A DNA stretch of 64,000 nt from Kordiimonas gwangyangensis DSM 19435 = JCM 12864 (GTDB lineage Bacteria; Pseudomonadota; Alphaproteobacteria; Sphingomonadales; Kordiimonadaceae): positions 284,716-348,715 of the forward strand of contig NZ_AQXF01000002.1 in NCBI RefSeq assembly GCF_000375545.1, in the 5' to 3' direction. Position numbers and translations under genes: made by a program. The notes below the pieces were generated by a model. The model saw nothing but the letters and a program-made list of their open reading frames with translations. It did no database searches and was not told the origin of the DNA. Positions within the stretch are counted from its first letter, which is position 1; each line of letters opens with the position of its first letter. Below are positions 1-8,059 of the stretch, in pieces.

Positions 1-559
1 CAACAAGGCGTACTGGCTCAACACCCTTTGAGGTCAGCACACTGGCGACAGCCTCGGCACGGTTCTGCGAAAGCTGAAGGTTATAGCTGTCGGAGCCCGT
101 ACTGTCGGTGTGACCCATCACATCCACATAGGTTTTTTCATATTCATCCAGCACGAGGGAGACCGAGTGCAGCACATCCATGAAGTCCGCCTTCACCACG
201 CTGCTATCGGTATCGAAGGTAATATTGCCCGGCATATTGAGGATGATATTGTCCCCGTCACGTACCACTTGCACGCCTGTACCCTGAAGCTGCTGGCGCA
301 ATTTTTTCTCTTGCTGGTCCATGTAGAACCCAACACCGCCACCCACAACGGTACCGATGCCGGCGCCAATCAGCGCTGCCTTACGCTTGTTGGACCCACC
401 AACAATCACGCCGCCCACGGCACCCGCGGCTGCGCCGATTGCGGCACCGATTGCGGTGTTGGATACCTTTTTCTCACCCGTATAGGGGTCGGTCGTACAA
501 GCCTGTACAATAAAGACACTGCCCAGCAGAAGGCTGATGGTTTTCATGTTCCTGTGCAT
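1..559 (-). CDS. OmpA-family outer-membrane lipoprotein with glycine zipper (3' end cut off by window)
   Basis: Partial gene, open to the window edge; the last stretch of the OmpA domain is missing. The protein starts with a short charged segment, a hydrophobic stretch and a lipobox-like VQAC with Cys at residue 21, so it should be a lipoprotein. Residues about 32-75 are a Gly/Ala-rich glycine-zipper segment (AIGAAIGAAAGAVGG). From about residue 90 it becomes an OmpA C-terminal peptidoglycan-binding domain, with the typical YVDVMGHTDSTG and SQNRAEAV motifs. Family members tether the outer membrane to peptidoglycan. The start is ATG at 559 because GAGGAG lies a few bases upstream; a second in-frame ATG four codons later (547) is less well placed. 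It is transcribed away from the rpsI terminator. Confidence 0.85.
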   Translation of the reverse strand, partial: MHRNMKTISLLLGSVFIVQACTTDPYTGEKKVSNTAIGAAIGAAAGAVGGVIVGGSNKRKAALIGAGIGTVVGGGVGFYMDQQEKKLRQQLQGTGVQVVRDGDNIILNMPGNITFDTDSSVVKADFMDVLHSVSLVLDEYEKTYVDVMGHTDSTGSDSYNLQLSQNRAEAVASVLTSKGVEPVRLV

Positions 560-680
560 CTTGCGCTCCTCAGATCAACATTTTGTCGGATGCTAGCCTC
601 ATCCTCATAAACATTCGGCCCTAAGAGAAATGCTGACGCGTAAAGAAGTGATAAATATGGCAAACGTCTCGCCAAATGCA

Positions 681-708
681 AAAAGGCCGCCCCGGGGGAC
701 GGCCTTTT
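681..708 (-). terminator. Rho-independent terminator of rplM-rpsI
   Basis: Perfect 9-bp inverted repeat, AAAAGGCCG (681-689) with CGGCCTTTT (700-708), around a 10-nt loop. On the minus strand it is followed by a T run. It lies about 60 bases after the rpsI stop and before the lipoprotein gene. Confidence 0.85.
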
Positions 709-771
709 GATACTCTGAACAGAATATCGTGGTACTCGAAACTGATACTCGGAACAAAAACTCGTGTGCGC

Positions 772-1248
772 TTAACGCTTGGAGAACTGGAAGCTCCGGC
801 GGGCTTTTGCCTTGCCGTACTTCTTACGTTCAACAACGCGGCTGTCGCGAGTAAGGAAGCCAGCAGCCTTGAGGGCGCCGCGCAGTTCCGGCTCAGCGAG
901 CTGAAGCGCTTTGGAGATGCCGTGCTTTACCGCGCCAGCCTGGCCGGAAAGACCGCCGCCTTTTACGGTAGCGATAACATCATATTGGTTTTCGCGGCCA
1001 GCAACCTGGAAGGGCTGGTTCACGATGAGACGGAGCGTCGGACGTGCGAAGTACACTTCCTGGTCGCGGCCGTTTACGGTCACTTTACCGGAGCCCGGTT
1101 TAACCCATACGCGAGCAACAGCGTCTTTACGCTTGCCGGTTGCGTAGGAACGGCCCTGGTCGTCAACAACCGGCTTGCGCTCTTCGGTTGCGGCGAGAGC
1201 AGCGTCAGCTGCACCAGTGATTTCTTTGAGATCCTGAAGGTCGGCCAT
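772..1248 (-). CDS. rpsI: 30S ribosomal protein S9
   Basis: S9 (uS9) of the small subunit head, whose C-terminal tail reaches the P-site tRNA. The 158-residue product has the S9 core ([14 protein letters not shown] near residue 35, [15 protein letters not shown] near 97) and the signature basic tail [11 protein letters not shown] at the very C-terminus. It is about 28 residues longer at the N-terminus than E. coli S9; the extra part is acidic and Ala-rich, as often seen in alphaproteobacteria. AGAGG sits about 8 bases before the ATG. It is the second gene of the rplM-rpsI operon, 5 bp after rplM. Confidence 0.98.
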   Translation of the reverse strand: MADLQDLKEITGAADAALAATEERKPVVDDQGRSYATGKRKDAVARVWVKPGSGKVTVNGRDQEVYFARPTLRLIVNQPFQVAGRENQYDVIATVKGGGLSGQAGAVKHGISKALQLAEPELRGALKAAGFLTRDSRVVERKKYGKAKARRSFQFSKR

Positions 1249-1253
1249 GTCGC

Positions 1254-1712
1254 TTACCTCTTATTCTTCGGGTTCATTGCGCCAACATCGAGAGCCTCGG
1301 GGTTTTGCGCAAGGTGCGGATGGTCGGTACCGGCATAGACGCGCAGGTTGCGCATTTGCTGGCGGCCCAGCGGGCCTTTCGGGATCATGCGCTCAACAGC
1401 TTTTTCGATCACACGCTCCGGGAAACGACCGGTGAGGATTTCACCAGCAGTTGCGGACTTGATACCACCAGGGTGGCCAGTGTGACGGTAGTAAACCTTG
1501 TCAGCAAGTTTCTTGCCGGTCAGCTTTACTTTTTCAGCGTTGATAACAATCACGTTGTCACCGCAATCCATGTGCGGGGTGTACGTGGGCTTGTGTTTCC
1601 CGCGAAGAACAACAGCAATGGCCTGTGCCAGACGACCGAGGACTACGTCCTGTGCGTCAACTACGAGCCATTTCTTCTCGATCTCCGAAGGTTTTGCGGA
1701 ATAAGTTTTCAT
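1254..1712 (-). CDS. rplM: 50S ribosomal protein L13
   Basis: L13 (uL13), an early-assembling large-subunit protein. The 152-residue product begins [15 protein letters not shown] and carries the family motifs [29 protein letters not shown] and [10 protein letters not shown]. The reading frame is open further upstream to 1829, but family alignment and a CGAGGC ribosome-binding site about 10 bases before support ATG at 1712. It is the first gene of the rplM-rpsI operon, with a strong promoter about 90-115 bases upstream. Confidence 0.97.
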   Translation of the reverse strand: MKTYSAKPSEIEKKWLVVDAQDVVLGRLAQAIAVVLRGKHKPTYTPHMDCGDNVIVINAEKVKLTGKKLADKVYYRHTGHPGGIKSATAGEILTGRFPERVIEKAVERMIPKGPLGRQQMRNLRVYAGTDHPHLAQNPEALDVGAMNPKNKR

Positions 1713-1801
1713 CGCAATTTTTGCCTCGGTTACCGGAAATCCGGTGTTAAACTCAAACGCACACGAGCCCGAATACAGGGGATCGCTGCGCATTGGCCGG
1801 G

Positions 1802-1829
1802 AATATATGCATATTTTGAGCGCTGTCAA
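1802..1829 (-). promoter_or_regulatory. Promoter of rplM-rpsI
   Basis: On the minus strand a perfect -35 TTGACA (1829-1824), a 16-nt spacer and a -10 TATATT (1807-1802) stand upstream of rplM, leaving a leader of about 85 nt. Seen directly; activity is inferred. Confidence 0.7.
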
Positions 1830-1991
1830 ATGCTTTGTTTCAGGCTTTTCGCGAAATAATATAATAAAAACAACAGCTTGATAAAACGGTATATAAATAC
1901 CCCATCATTTTTGCCTGTTTTTGCCCCGCCTTGCCCACCTGCCTGCCTGCCCCATATCATGCCTAAAGCAAAAACTGGAGGACAAGACACC

Positions 1992-3002
1992 ATGAGCAAC
2001 AAGCAAATCCTTCTCGCGAGCCGCCCAAATGGCTGGGTTGAACCCGGGAATTTCAAACTTCATGAGACGGACGTGCCGGAGCCCGCAAAAGGCGAAATGC
2101 TGCTTCAGACGGTCTATATGTCGGTCGACCCCTATATGCGCGGCCGTATGAACGACGCCAAAAGCTATGTACCCCCGTTCCAGATTGGCGAGCCCTTGCA
2201 AGCTGGTGTCGTGGCGAAGGTGATCAAGTCGAACGGCGGCAAGTTCCCGGAAGGCGCCTATGTGACAGGCATGGGTCTTTGGGCCAATTATATGACGACA
2301 AACGGCGCTGGCTTCCAGCCGGTTGACCCCAAGCTTGCCCCCCTCTCCTATTATCTCGGCATTCTTGGCATGCCGGGCATGACAGCGTATGTCGGCCTCA
2401 AGGGCGTGGCTGGCCTCAAGGAAGGTGAGCAGCTTTTTGTCTCGGCCGCGTCTGGCGCCGTGGGTCAGGTCGTTGGCCAGATTGGCAAGAACATGGGCTG
2501 CCATGTGGCTGGTAGCGCGGGCTCGGACGACAAGGTGGCTTACCTCAAGGACGACCTCGGTTTCGATGCCGCCTTCAATTACAAGACGGAAGATGTGCAC
2601 AAGGCCGTGCGTGCCGCGAACCCGGACGGTATTGATGTATATTTCGAGAATGTTGGCGGCCCGATTCTCGAGGCGGCGATCAACAACCTCAACTTCAACA
2701 GCCGGGTTGCGCTATGTGGCCTTATCTCTGCCTATAACTCTACGCTTGATGATATGCCGGCTGGCCCCCGCAACCTCTTTGTGCTTGTGGGCCGCAGCGT
2801 GAAGATGCAGGGTTTCATCGTTTCCAACTACCCCGAGCTTTGCAAAGAGTGGATTGGCGTTGGTGCCGGCTGGCTCAAGGAAGGCAAGCTGAAGTACCGC
2901 GAGAGCGTGGCTGAAGGTATTGAGAATGCGCCGCAAGCCTTTATCGACGTACTCAAGGGCAACAACTTCGGAAAGCAGGTGGTCAAGCTTTCTGACGCCT
3001 GA
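1992..3002 (+). CDS. NADP-dependent MDR-family oxidoreductase (CurA / alkenal reductase type)
   Basis: Zinc-independent medium-chain dehydrogenase/reductase of 336 residues, related to curcumin/alkenal double-bond reductases and leukotriene B4 dehydrogenase. Visible motifs are the N-terminal SVDPYMRGRM, the nucleotide-binding loop AASGAVGQVVGQ near residue 150 and VYFENVGG near 230. Family members reduce alpha,beta-unsaturated carbonyls with NADPH; the substrate here cannot be told. The frame is open from 1878, but the extra N-terminus is low complexity, and CTGGAGG lies 9 bases before the ATG at 1992. It diverges from rplM, and the next gene follows after 5 bp, so the two may be co-transcribed. 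Confidence 0.88.
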   Translation: MSNKQILLASRPNGWVEPGNFKLHETDVPEPAKGEMLLQTVYMSVDPYMRGRMNDAKSYVPPFQIGEPLQAGVVAKVIKSNGGKFPEGAYVTGMGLWANYMTTNGAGFQPVDPKLAPLSYYLGILGMPGMTAYVGLKGVAGLKEGEQLFVSAASGAVGQVVGQIGKNMGCHVAGSAGSDDKVAYLKDDLGFDAAFNYKTEDVHKAVRAANPDGIDVYFENVGGPILEAAINNLNFNSRVALCGLISAYNSTLDDMPAGPRNLFVLVGRSVKMQGFIVSNYPELCKEWIGVGAGWLKEGKLKYRESVAEGIENAPQAFIDVLKGNNFGKQVVKLSDA

Positions 3003-3007
3003 TCAGG

Positions 3008-4150
3008 ATGGTGATGCTGAAATATAAAAAGACACTGGTACTTCTGGCGGTGACTATGGTCGCCGCTTTCTACCTTTTCTGGCCGGGCTTCAAGCCCGAC
3101 CTTTCGGCTACCCCTTCCCTATACATGAAAGTGTCTGCGAGCTTCGGTACTGACCAGGGGCGCGGCAACGTTGTGGGCATCGAACCCTATATGGAGCCGC
3201 TCGACTACGCGACGCCAGCGCGGTTCGAGGCCAAGCTCGCGGGCTATCTTGAGATCGCAGCACACCAGGGCTGGATTGGTGAGAATACCATCGTGCTATT
3301 GCCGGAACATATCGGGACATGGCTGTTGGCTATGGGCCAGAAAAGCCGCGTGTATGAAGCCAAGGACACGTCAGCCGCCATGCTGCCGATCATGAGCCAT
3401 AACCTTGTCGGCATGGTGAAAAACCTGTTCATATTTGATGATGAAAGCCAGTGGGAAGCAGCCCTCATTCGTACCCGTACGCCTGAGGTAGCGGCAGCGC
3501 TTTATGACGTATACTCAAGCCTCGCAAAGCGTTTTGGCGTTACACTCGTCACAGGCTCGTCAGCCATCATGACGCCGGGCATCTACCCGGATACCCTGAG
3601 CTATGGCCATGGCCCCATCTTCAACGCCAGCTTTGTCTTTACGCCAGATGGCAAGCCGATTGAGGATGCCGTGCGCAAGGTGCACCCTGTTCCGAGCGAG
3701 ATTGGCTTCACTAAAGCGTCGAAAGCTGAGTTTCTGCCCACCTTCCCTGTGGCTGGCCGTACCCTCGGCGTGCTCGTGTGCGCGGACAGCTGGTTTGAAG
3801 ACACCACAGCTTATTTGGCAGGAAGCGGCGTTGACCTGCTGCTCGTGCCCAGTTTCCTGACCGGCACCACATGGGACGCGCCGTGGCAAGGCTATCAGGG
3901 CGACATGCCGCAAACGCACGGCTGGCAATCAGATGTTGGCAGCATCACGGAAGGTGAGGCCTGGATAAAATACGCCCTGCCCGCAAAAGCTGCTAAGCAT
4001 AACATCCGCTTTGGCATGAATGTATTTCTGAAAGGGAATATGTGGGGGCAAAAAGGCGCGGGCCGCGCACTTATTTGGCAAGATGGCACCCTGCATGTGG
4101 GTAGGGGCGGCGATGACGGTGCCGCCCTTTATAACCTGTGGCTTGACTAG
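3008..4150 (+). CDS. Membrane-anchored carbon-nitrogen hydrolase (nitrilase fold)
   Basis: A 380-residue protein with a single N-terminal hydrophobic segment (residues about 8-26) followed by a nitrilase-like domain. The three catalytic positions can be recognised: Glu100 in LLPEHIG, Lys224 in VRKVHPVP and Cys258 in LVCADSWFE. Nitrilase-superfamily enzymes hydrolyse or transfer amide/nitrile groups. The single anchor suggests that the catalytic domain lies outside the cytoplasm, but it lacks the multi-helix region of apolipoprotein N-acyltransferase. The start is ATG 3008 or ATG 3014; no strong ribosome-binding site separates them. Its stop codon shares the palindrome CTAG with the stop of convergent cutA. 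Substrate unknown. Confidence 0.75.
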   Translation: MVMLKYKKTLVLLAVTMVAAFYLFWPGFKPDLSATPSLYMKVSASFGTDQGRGNVVGIEPYMEPLDYATPARFEAKLAGYLEIAAHQGWIGENTIVLLPEHIGTWLLAMGQKSRVYEAKDTSAAMLPIMSHNLVGMVKNLFIFDDESQWEAALIRTRTPEVAAALYDVYSSLAKRFGVTLVTGSSAIMTPGIYPDTLSYGHGPIFNASFVFTPDGKPIEDAVRKVHPVPSEIGFTKASKAEFLPTFPVAGRTLGVLVCADSWFEDTTAYLAGSGVDLLLVPSFLTGTTWDAPWQGYQGDMPQTHGWQSDVGSITEGEAWIKYALPAKAAKHNIRFGMNVFLKGNMWGQKGAGRALIWQDGTLHVGRGGDDGAALYNLWLD

Positions 4151-4482
4151 TTCTTTTCGCCAACCTGCTGGCTGATCCAGTCCAGATAGTCCGGATTGGC
4201 ATCCACAATTGGTGAAACGGTTACACACGGCACTTCGTAGCTGTGCATTTCCTTGATCACCTTCATGGCAGGCTCGACCATTTCGGCCGTGGTTTTCATG
4301 AAGACGGTAATTTCGTTATCGAGCTGGATGATACCATCCCACTCATAGATCGAACGTGTCCCCGGGTTTACGTTTGCACAGGCAACGATGCGGTCCTTGA
4401 CCAGTGCCGTTGCAATGTGAACGGCCACATCTTCGCTCTCTGCCATCATGTAAATGGTTACATATTCTTGTTTTTCACTCAC
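4147..4482 (-). CDS. cutA: Divalent-cation tolerance protein CutA
   Basis: Small trimeric cytoplasmic protein of the CutA1 family, linked to copper/divalent metal tolerance; its biochemical role is not settled. The 111-residue product shows ALVKDRIVACANV, the SIYEWDG motif and HSYEVPCV. The frame is open to 4569, but the family N-terminus fits GTG at 4482: GGGAGG lies 8 bases upstream and the GTG overlaps the ctaA stop (GTGA), pointing to translational coupling. At the other end its stop overlaps the stop of the convergent nitrilase-fold gene in CTAG. Confidence 0.93.
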   Translation of the reverse strand: MSEKQEYVTIYMMAESEDVAVHIATALVKDRIVACANVNPGTRSIYEWDGIIQLDNEITVFMKTTAEMVEPAMKVIKEMHSYEVPCVTVSPIVDANPDYLDWISQQVGEKN

Positions 4483-5510
4483 TTCGCTGTCCTCCCGCGT
4501 TGCATATGCATCAGGTATATTGTTGCTGCCAGTACAAGGACACCGCCACCCTGGTGGGCTGTTCCCCAACTGACAGGTACTTCTTTGAGAAGCATCGTTA
4601 TACCTAGAAACATTTGTACGGCAACAGCAAGCGTCAAGGCATAAACGCCTTTCTTGAGCCGATAACTCTGTCCACGCGCCATGTAGAGCAGCGCCAACAC
4701 CAGCGCAGTCAACACGTAGGCGCCGATCCGGTGGTCAAATTGTGTGGTAACCGCGTTGTCGAGAAAATTGCGCCATACCGGCTCCATCACCAAAAGCCCT
4801 TCGGGCACAAAAGTGTCCCCCATCAGCGGCCATGTGTTGAAGATGTGGCCCGCCTTCAGCCCGGCAACCAGCGCGCCCATCACGATCTGCAGCACCAGAA
4901 CCGCCATGAAACTGTGGCTCAGCTTCTTGAGCGCGCCACTCGTGCGCTCAGGCTGCGGATTGAGTAGCGACAGCGCCGTCCAGTACAGCGCCGCGAATAT
5001 CAACAGCGCGAGCGATAGGTGCGCCGTTAGCCGGTAATGGCTCACCGCAGGCTCGTCCACAAGGCCGGATTTGACCATATACCAACCGAGTGCACCCTGA
5101 AGGCCACCAAGGATAAAAAGCACAATCAGGCGTGGTTTGTAGCCTGCTGGAATGCGGCCCCGCACCCAGAACCAGACAAAAGGCACAAAGAAGAACAGGC
5201 CGATCAGGCGGCCAAGCAACCGGTGCGCCCATTCCCAGTAGAAGATGCCTTTGAATTCCTCAAGGCTCATACCGTAGTTCTTGAGCTTATACTCAGGGCT
5301 TGTCTGGTATTTCTGGAACTCAGCCTGCCATTCAGCCTCGCCAATGGGTGGCAAGGCGCCCGTGACGGGCTTCCACTCAACAATCGAAAGCCCACTTTCC
5401 GTCAGGCGCGTTGCGCCGCCCACAACCACCATGGCGAAAACGATTGTCGCCATGAATAGAAGCCATATGCCGACCGCCTTGCGGTCCCTGTCGTTTGTCT
5501 GGAACATCAT
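4479..5510 (-). CDS. ctaA: Haem A synthase (CtaA/COX15)
   Basis: Integral membrane enzyme oxidising haem O to haem A for aa3-type cytochrome oxidase. The 343-residue product has about eight hydrophobic helices and the four conserved His contexts: WEWAHRLLGR, YRLTAHLSLAL, QFDHRIGAYV and GTAHQGGG. VVVGGATRLTESGLSI near the N-terminus is typical of alphaproteobacterial/mitochondrial COX15. The open frame reaches 5690, but the upstream part is not hydrophobic and not family-like; ATG 5510 (or the adjacent ATG 5507) follows GAGGG. It sits 52 bp after the importer permease and is coupled to cutA. The oxidase genes are not in the window. Confidence 0.95.
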   Translation of the reverse strand: MMFQTNDRDRKAVGIWLLFMATIVFAMVVVGGATRLTESGLSIVEWKPVTGALPPIGEAEWQAEFQKYQTSPEYKLKNYGMSLEEFKGIFYWEWAHRLLGRLIGLFFFVPFVWFWVRGRIPAGYKPRLIVLFILGGLQGALGWYMVKSGLVDEPAVSHYRLTAHLSLALLIFAALYWTALSLLNPQPERTSGALKKLSHSFMAVLVLQIVMGALVAGLKAGHIFNTWPLMGDTFVPEGLLVMEPVWRNFLDNAVTTQFDHRIGAYVLTALVLALLYMARGQSYRLKKGVYALTLAVAVQMFLGITMLLKEVPVSWGTAHQGGGVLVLAATIYLMHMQRGRTAK

Positions 5511-5562
5511 GGTTGGTTTGCTACCCTCTTCCGCGTGCGTGGGCAAGTGACATTGTGCCGCG

Positions 5563-6315
5563 TCAGCGCCGGTACGCGAGGAGCCAGCGTTCAAGGGCGG
5601 CGAAGCTATAGAAAATACATACGCCCATAACGCTGAGAAGGATGAGGCCAGCGAACATTTTCTCTGTTTGCAGCCGGTTGCCTGCCTCAAGAATGCGCCA
5701 CGCTAGGCCGGTCGCACCGCCAGAACCGGCCACAAACTCCGCCACCACAGCGCCAATAAGTGCAAAACCGCCGCTAACCTTGAGGCTCGCGAGCAGATAC
5801 GGCATGGCTGTGGGCCACAAAAGCCGCCAGAAACGCTGCCAGCGTGTGGCGCCGTACAAAGTGAACAGCTCGCTCAAATTCTTGTCCACAGCGCGCAGGC
5901 CCGCCGACATATTGGCGAGGATCGGGAAAAAGGCTGCAAGCCAGGCGATAATCACCAGCGCGCGCTCCACATTATCAATACCAACCCAGATCAGCACCAG
6001 CGGCGCGATGGAAACGATGGGCGTGACCTGCAGGATGACAGCAAATGGGTAGACGGTCATTTCAACGGTGCGGCTGAGGCTGAACGCCAGCGCGAGCGCG
6101 ACACCGCTGATCACTGCCGCCGTAAGCGCGATGAGCGTGACCTTGAACGTTGACGCCGCTGCCAGCATGAAGGGGCCAAAGTTGTCAATAAGTGCGCCAG
6201 CGACCGCGCCCGGTGCGGGAAGAATGAACTTCGGCACATTGCCGGAGGCGACCCAAAGATGCCAAGCGAGGATAATGGCTGACAAAGCCAGAAGTGGCAG
6301 TAAAACCCGTTTCAT
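5563..6315 (-). CDS. ABC transporter permease (BPD_transp_1; SsuC/ThiX type)
   Basis: Inner-membrane permease of 250 residues with about six helices and the EAA-loop region ELFTLYGATRWQRFWRLLWPTAMPYLL that docks the ATPase. It belongs to the nitrate/sulfonate/thiamine-precursor importer class. Its ATG overlaps the ATPase stop (ATGA at 6312-6315), so the importer genes are translationally coupled. Together with the NMT1/THI5-like binding protein, a hydroxymethylpyrimidine-type (thiamine precursor) importer is the best guess; sulfonate or other small-molecule uptake remains possible. Confidence 0.88.
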   Translation of the reverse strand: MKRVLLPLLALSAIILAWHLWVASGNVPKFILPAPGAVAGALIDNFGPFMLAAASTFKVTLIALTAAVISGVALALAFSLSRTVEMTVYPFAVILQVTPIVSIAPLVLIWVGIDNVERALVIIAWLAAFFPILANMSAGLRAVDKNLSELFTLYGATRWQRFWRLLWPTAMPYLLASLKVSGGFALIGAVVAEFVAGSGGATGLAWRILEAGNRLQTEKMFAGLILLSVMGVCIFYSFAALERWLLAYRR

Positions 6316-7040
6316 CGCCGCGCCTCCAACAGTTTGGAGATACGCGATACAGCTTTGGAGAATTCGGGCGAGCCACGCTGCTCGAATGATGGCAAATCTC
6401 GATTAAGTGATGGCTTAACTTCACCTTCTATCGTGCCATTTTTAATGATGAAAACGCGATCAGAAAGATAGGCTGCCTCATAGACGCTATGGGTCACAAA
6501 CAGTGCGCTCCAGCCTTGTTTTCGGCGTAGCTTGAGCAGCATTTCGTTCATCTGGAATCGCAGGATTTCATCAAGCGCTGCAAAAGGCTCATCAAGAAGC
6601 AACAACTCCGGGTGTGCGATCAATGCCCGGGCGATGGACACCCGCATGCGCTGCCCCCCTGAGAGCTTATGCGGGTAACGCTTGTCAAACCCTTCAAGCC
6701 CCACGGCTGCCAGCATATCATGGGCTTTTTCAACATCGCTCTCGCCGACAGTGTTTTTAAGGCTCAGCGGCAACAGCACATTCTCTGTTACCGTGGCCCA
6801 TGGCATCAGTGCGGCGTCCTGAAAAACGAAGGAAAGCCGTTTCTCGCCTGCAGGCCACGTAATCATTCCGCTTTCGGGGCTGAGAAGGCCCGCCACAAGC
6901 CGCAGAATGGTCGATTTGCCACAACCGCTCGGTCCCAGCAGCGAGACAATCTCGCCTGCCTTCAAATCAAATGAGATGCCCCGGATGACCGGCCTGTCGC
7001 TTTCAGCATAAGTGAAATGAAGGTCGGTGGCGCTGAGCAT
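6312..7040 (-). CDS. ABC transporter ATP-binding protein (SsuB/ThiZ type)
   Basis: Cytoplasmic ATPase subunit of 242 residues. Walker A is GPSGCGKST near residue 37, the signature is LSGGQRMRVSIARAL, Walker B is LLLDEPFAALDE, and the switch His lies in FVTHSVYEAAYLSDR. The FVFQDAALMPWATVTENV Q-loop is typical of the nitrate/sulfonate/taurine/pyrimidine-precursor importer class. It follows the binding-protein gene by 3 bp and overlaps the permease gene. Confidence 0.92.
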   Translation of the reverse strand: MLSATDLHFTYAESDRPVIRGISFDLKAGEIVSLLGPSGCGKSTILRLVAGLLSPESGMITWPAGEKRLSFVFQDAALMPWATVTENVLLPLSLKNTVGESDVEKAHDMLAAVGLEGFDKRYPHKLSGGQRMRVSIARALIAHPELLLLDEPFAALDEILRFQMNEMLLKLRRKQGWSALFVTHSVYEAAYLSDRVFIIKNGTIEGEVKPSLNRDLPSFEQRGSPEFSKAVSRISKLLEARR

Positions 7041-7043
7041 TGG

Positions 7044-8006
7044 CTATTCGCCCTGCCCTGGCAGGAATTCAAGGGTGTAGACTTTGCTGACATCAAGCCC
7101 CCGGTCGACGATATCCAGCGCGGACATCTCGTCATAGAAACGCTGCCAGCGCGCGGCATCCATCTGGCCGACGGTATCTTTGTCCCCCAGCATATTATTC
7201 TCGCGCATCATGCCGATTGCGAAGGCGATCAGCTCTGGTGTCATTTCCGGGTTGTCCTTGAGGATAAGCGCGTTGCCGGCGCTTGCGTCACCCCACAGAT
7301 AGTCCTGCCAGCCTTCAATGCTGGCGGCCACGAAGGCCCGTACGGCGTCCTTGTGTTCAACCATATAAGCATCACGCACCATCACCATGCCCGCATAACC
7401 GGGGTATCCAGCGTCAGCGAACAGGAACACCTTGGGTTCGACACCGTTCTCAGCCGCGGTGAAGGGTTCGGACGACAAATAGCCTTCCTGCACGGTGTTT
7501 TTGTTCACAAGCCACGGCGCCAGCGAATAGGTGTATTTGCGGATCTGGCCATCCTGAAAGTCGAACTTGGCTTTGAGCCACGGCCAAAAGGTGGCAACCG
7601 CGCTGTCGGAGATAAAGACCGGCATGCCTTTAAGGTCGGCGATGCTGCTCGCCTCCACATGGGGGTGCACCATCAGGACCTGCGGGTCCTTCTGGAACGA
7701 GGCCATCACCACCTTCACTTCGGCTCCCGCTGCCATCAGGTTCAGTGGCTGGAAGTTATTGGACGCCATGGCGATATCAAGCGCACCGGCGGCCATCAGG
7801 CGTGGGTTGTCGGTCTGCGGGCCACCCGGGCGGATGGTGACGTTCAGGCCGCGCTTCTTGTAGAAGCCTTTGGCCAGCGCCTGATAAAAGCCGCCGTGCT
7901 CCGCCTGCGCTTTCCAGTCGGTCGCAAAAACAATGGCGGTCTCCTCAGCGCGCGCGAGCGTGCTGGCAAACACCACCATGGATATCATAAGAAAAAGCCG
8001 CCTCAT
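7044..8006 (-). CDS. ABC transporter substrate-binding protein, NMT1/THI5 family
   Basis: Periplasmic binding protein with a signal peptide (MRRLFLMISMVVFASTLARA, cleavage after ARA). The mature part fits the NMT1/THI5-like fold: DWKAQAEHGGFYQALAKGF, a short GGPQ segment and LMAAGALDIAMASN. These proteins bind pyrimidine precursors of thiamine or similar ligands. Three in-frame ATGs (8018, 8012, 8006) compete; none has a good ribosome-binding site, and 8006 gives the most natural signal peptide. All three lie in the loop of a terminator-like hairpin. No TPP riboswitch fits in the 40-54 bases between der and this gene. Confidence 0.82.
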   Translation of the reverse strand: MRRLFLMISMVVFASTLARAEETAIVFATDWKAQAEHGGFYQALAKGFYKKRGLNVTIRPGGPQTDNPRLMAAGALDIAMASNNFQPLNLMAAGAEVKVVMASFQKDPQVLMVHPHVEASSIADLKGMPVFISDSAVATFWPWLKAKFDFQDGQIRKYTYSLAPWLVNKNTVQEGYLSSEPFTAAENGVEPKVFLFADAGYPGYAGMVMVRDAYMVEHKDAVRAFVAASIEGWQDYLWGDASAGNALILKDNPEMTPELIAFAIGMMRENNMLGDKDTVGQMDAARWQRFYDEMSALDIVDRGLDVSKVYTLEFLPGQGE

Positions 8007-8030
8007 GACCATGATCATAATGCGGCTTTT
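7991..8030 (-). terminator. Terminator-like hairpin after der, overlapping the importer start
   Basis: Perfect 9-bp inverted repeat, 8030-8022 (AAAAGCCGC) with 8001-7993 (GCGGCTTTT), loop of 20 nt. On the minus strand it is followed by TC and lies about 30 nt after the der stop. The loop holds all three candidate start codons of the binding-protein gene, so this may act as an attenuator rather than a plain terminator. Confidence 0.6.
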
Positions 8031-8059
8031 GCCAACGTCAAAATAAAGCTTGAACGCGC

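Noticed and set aside
1850-1870. Perfect TATAAT (1860-1865) as plus-strand promoter of the MDR oxidoreductase
   Set aside because: No acceptable -35 at 16-18 nt; the region is AT-rich so the hexamer may be chance.
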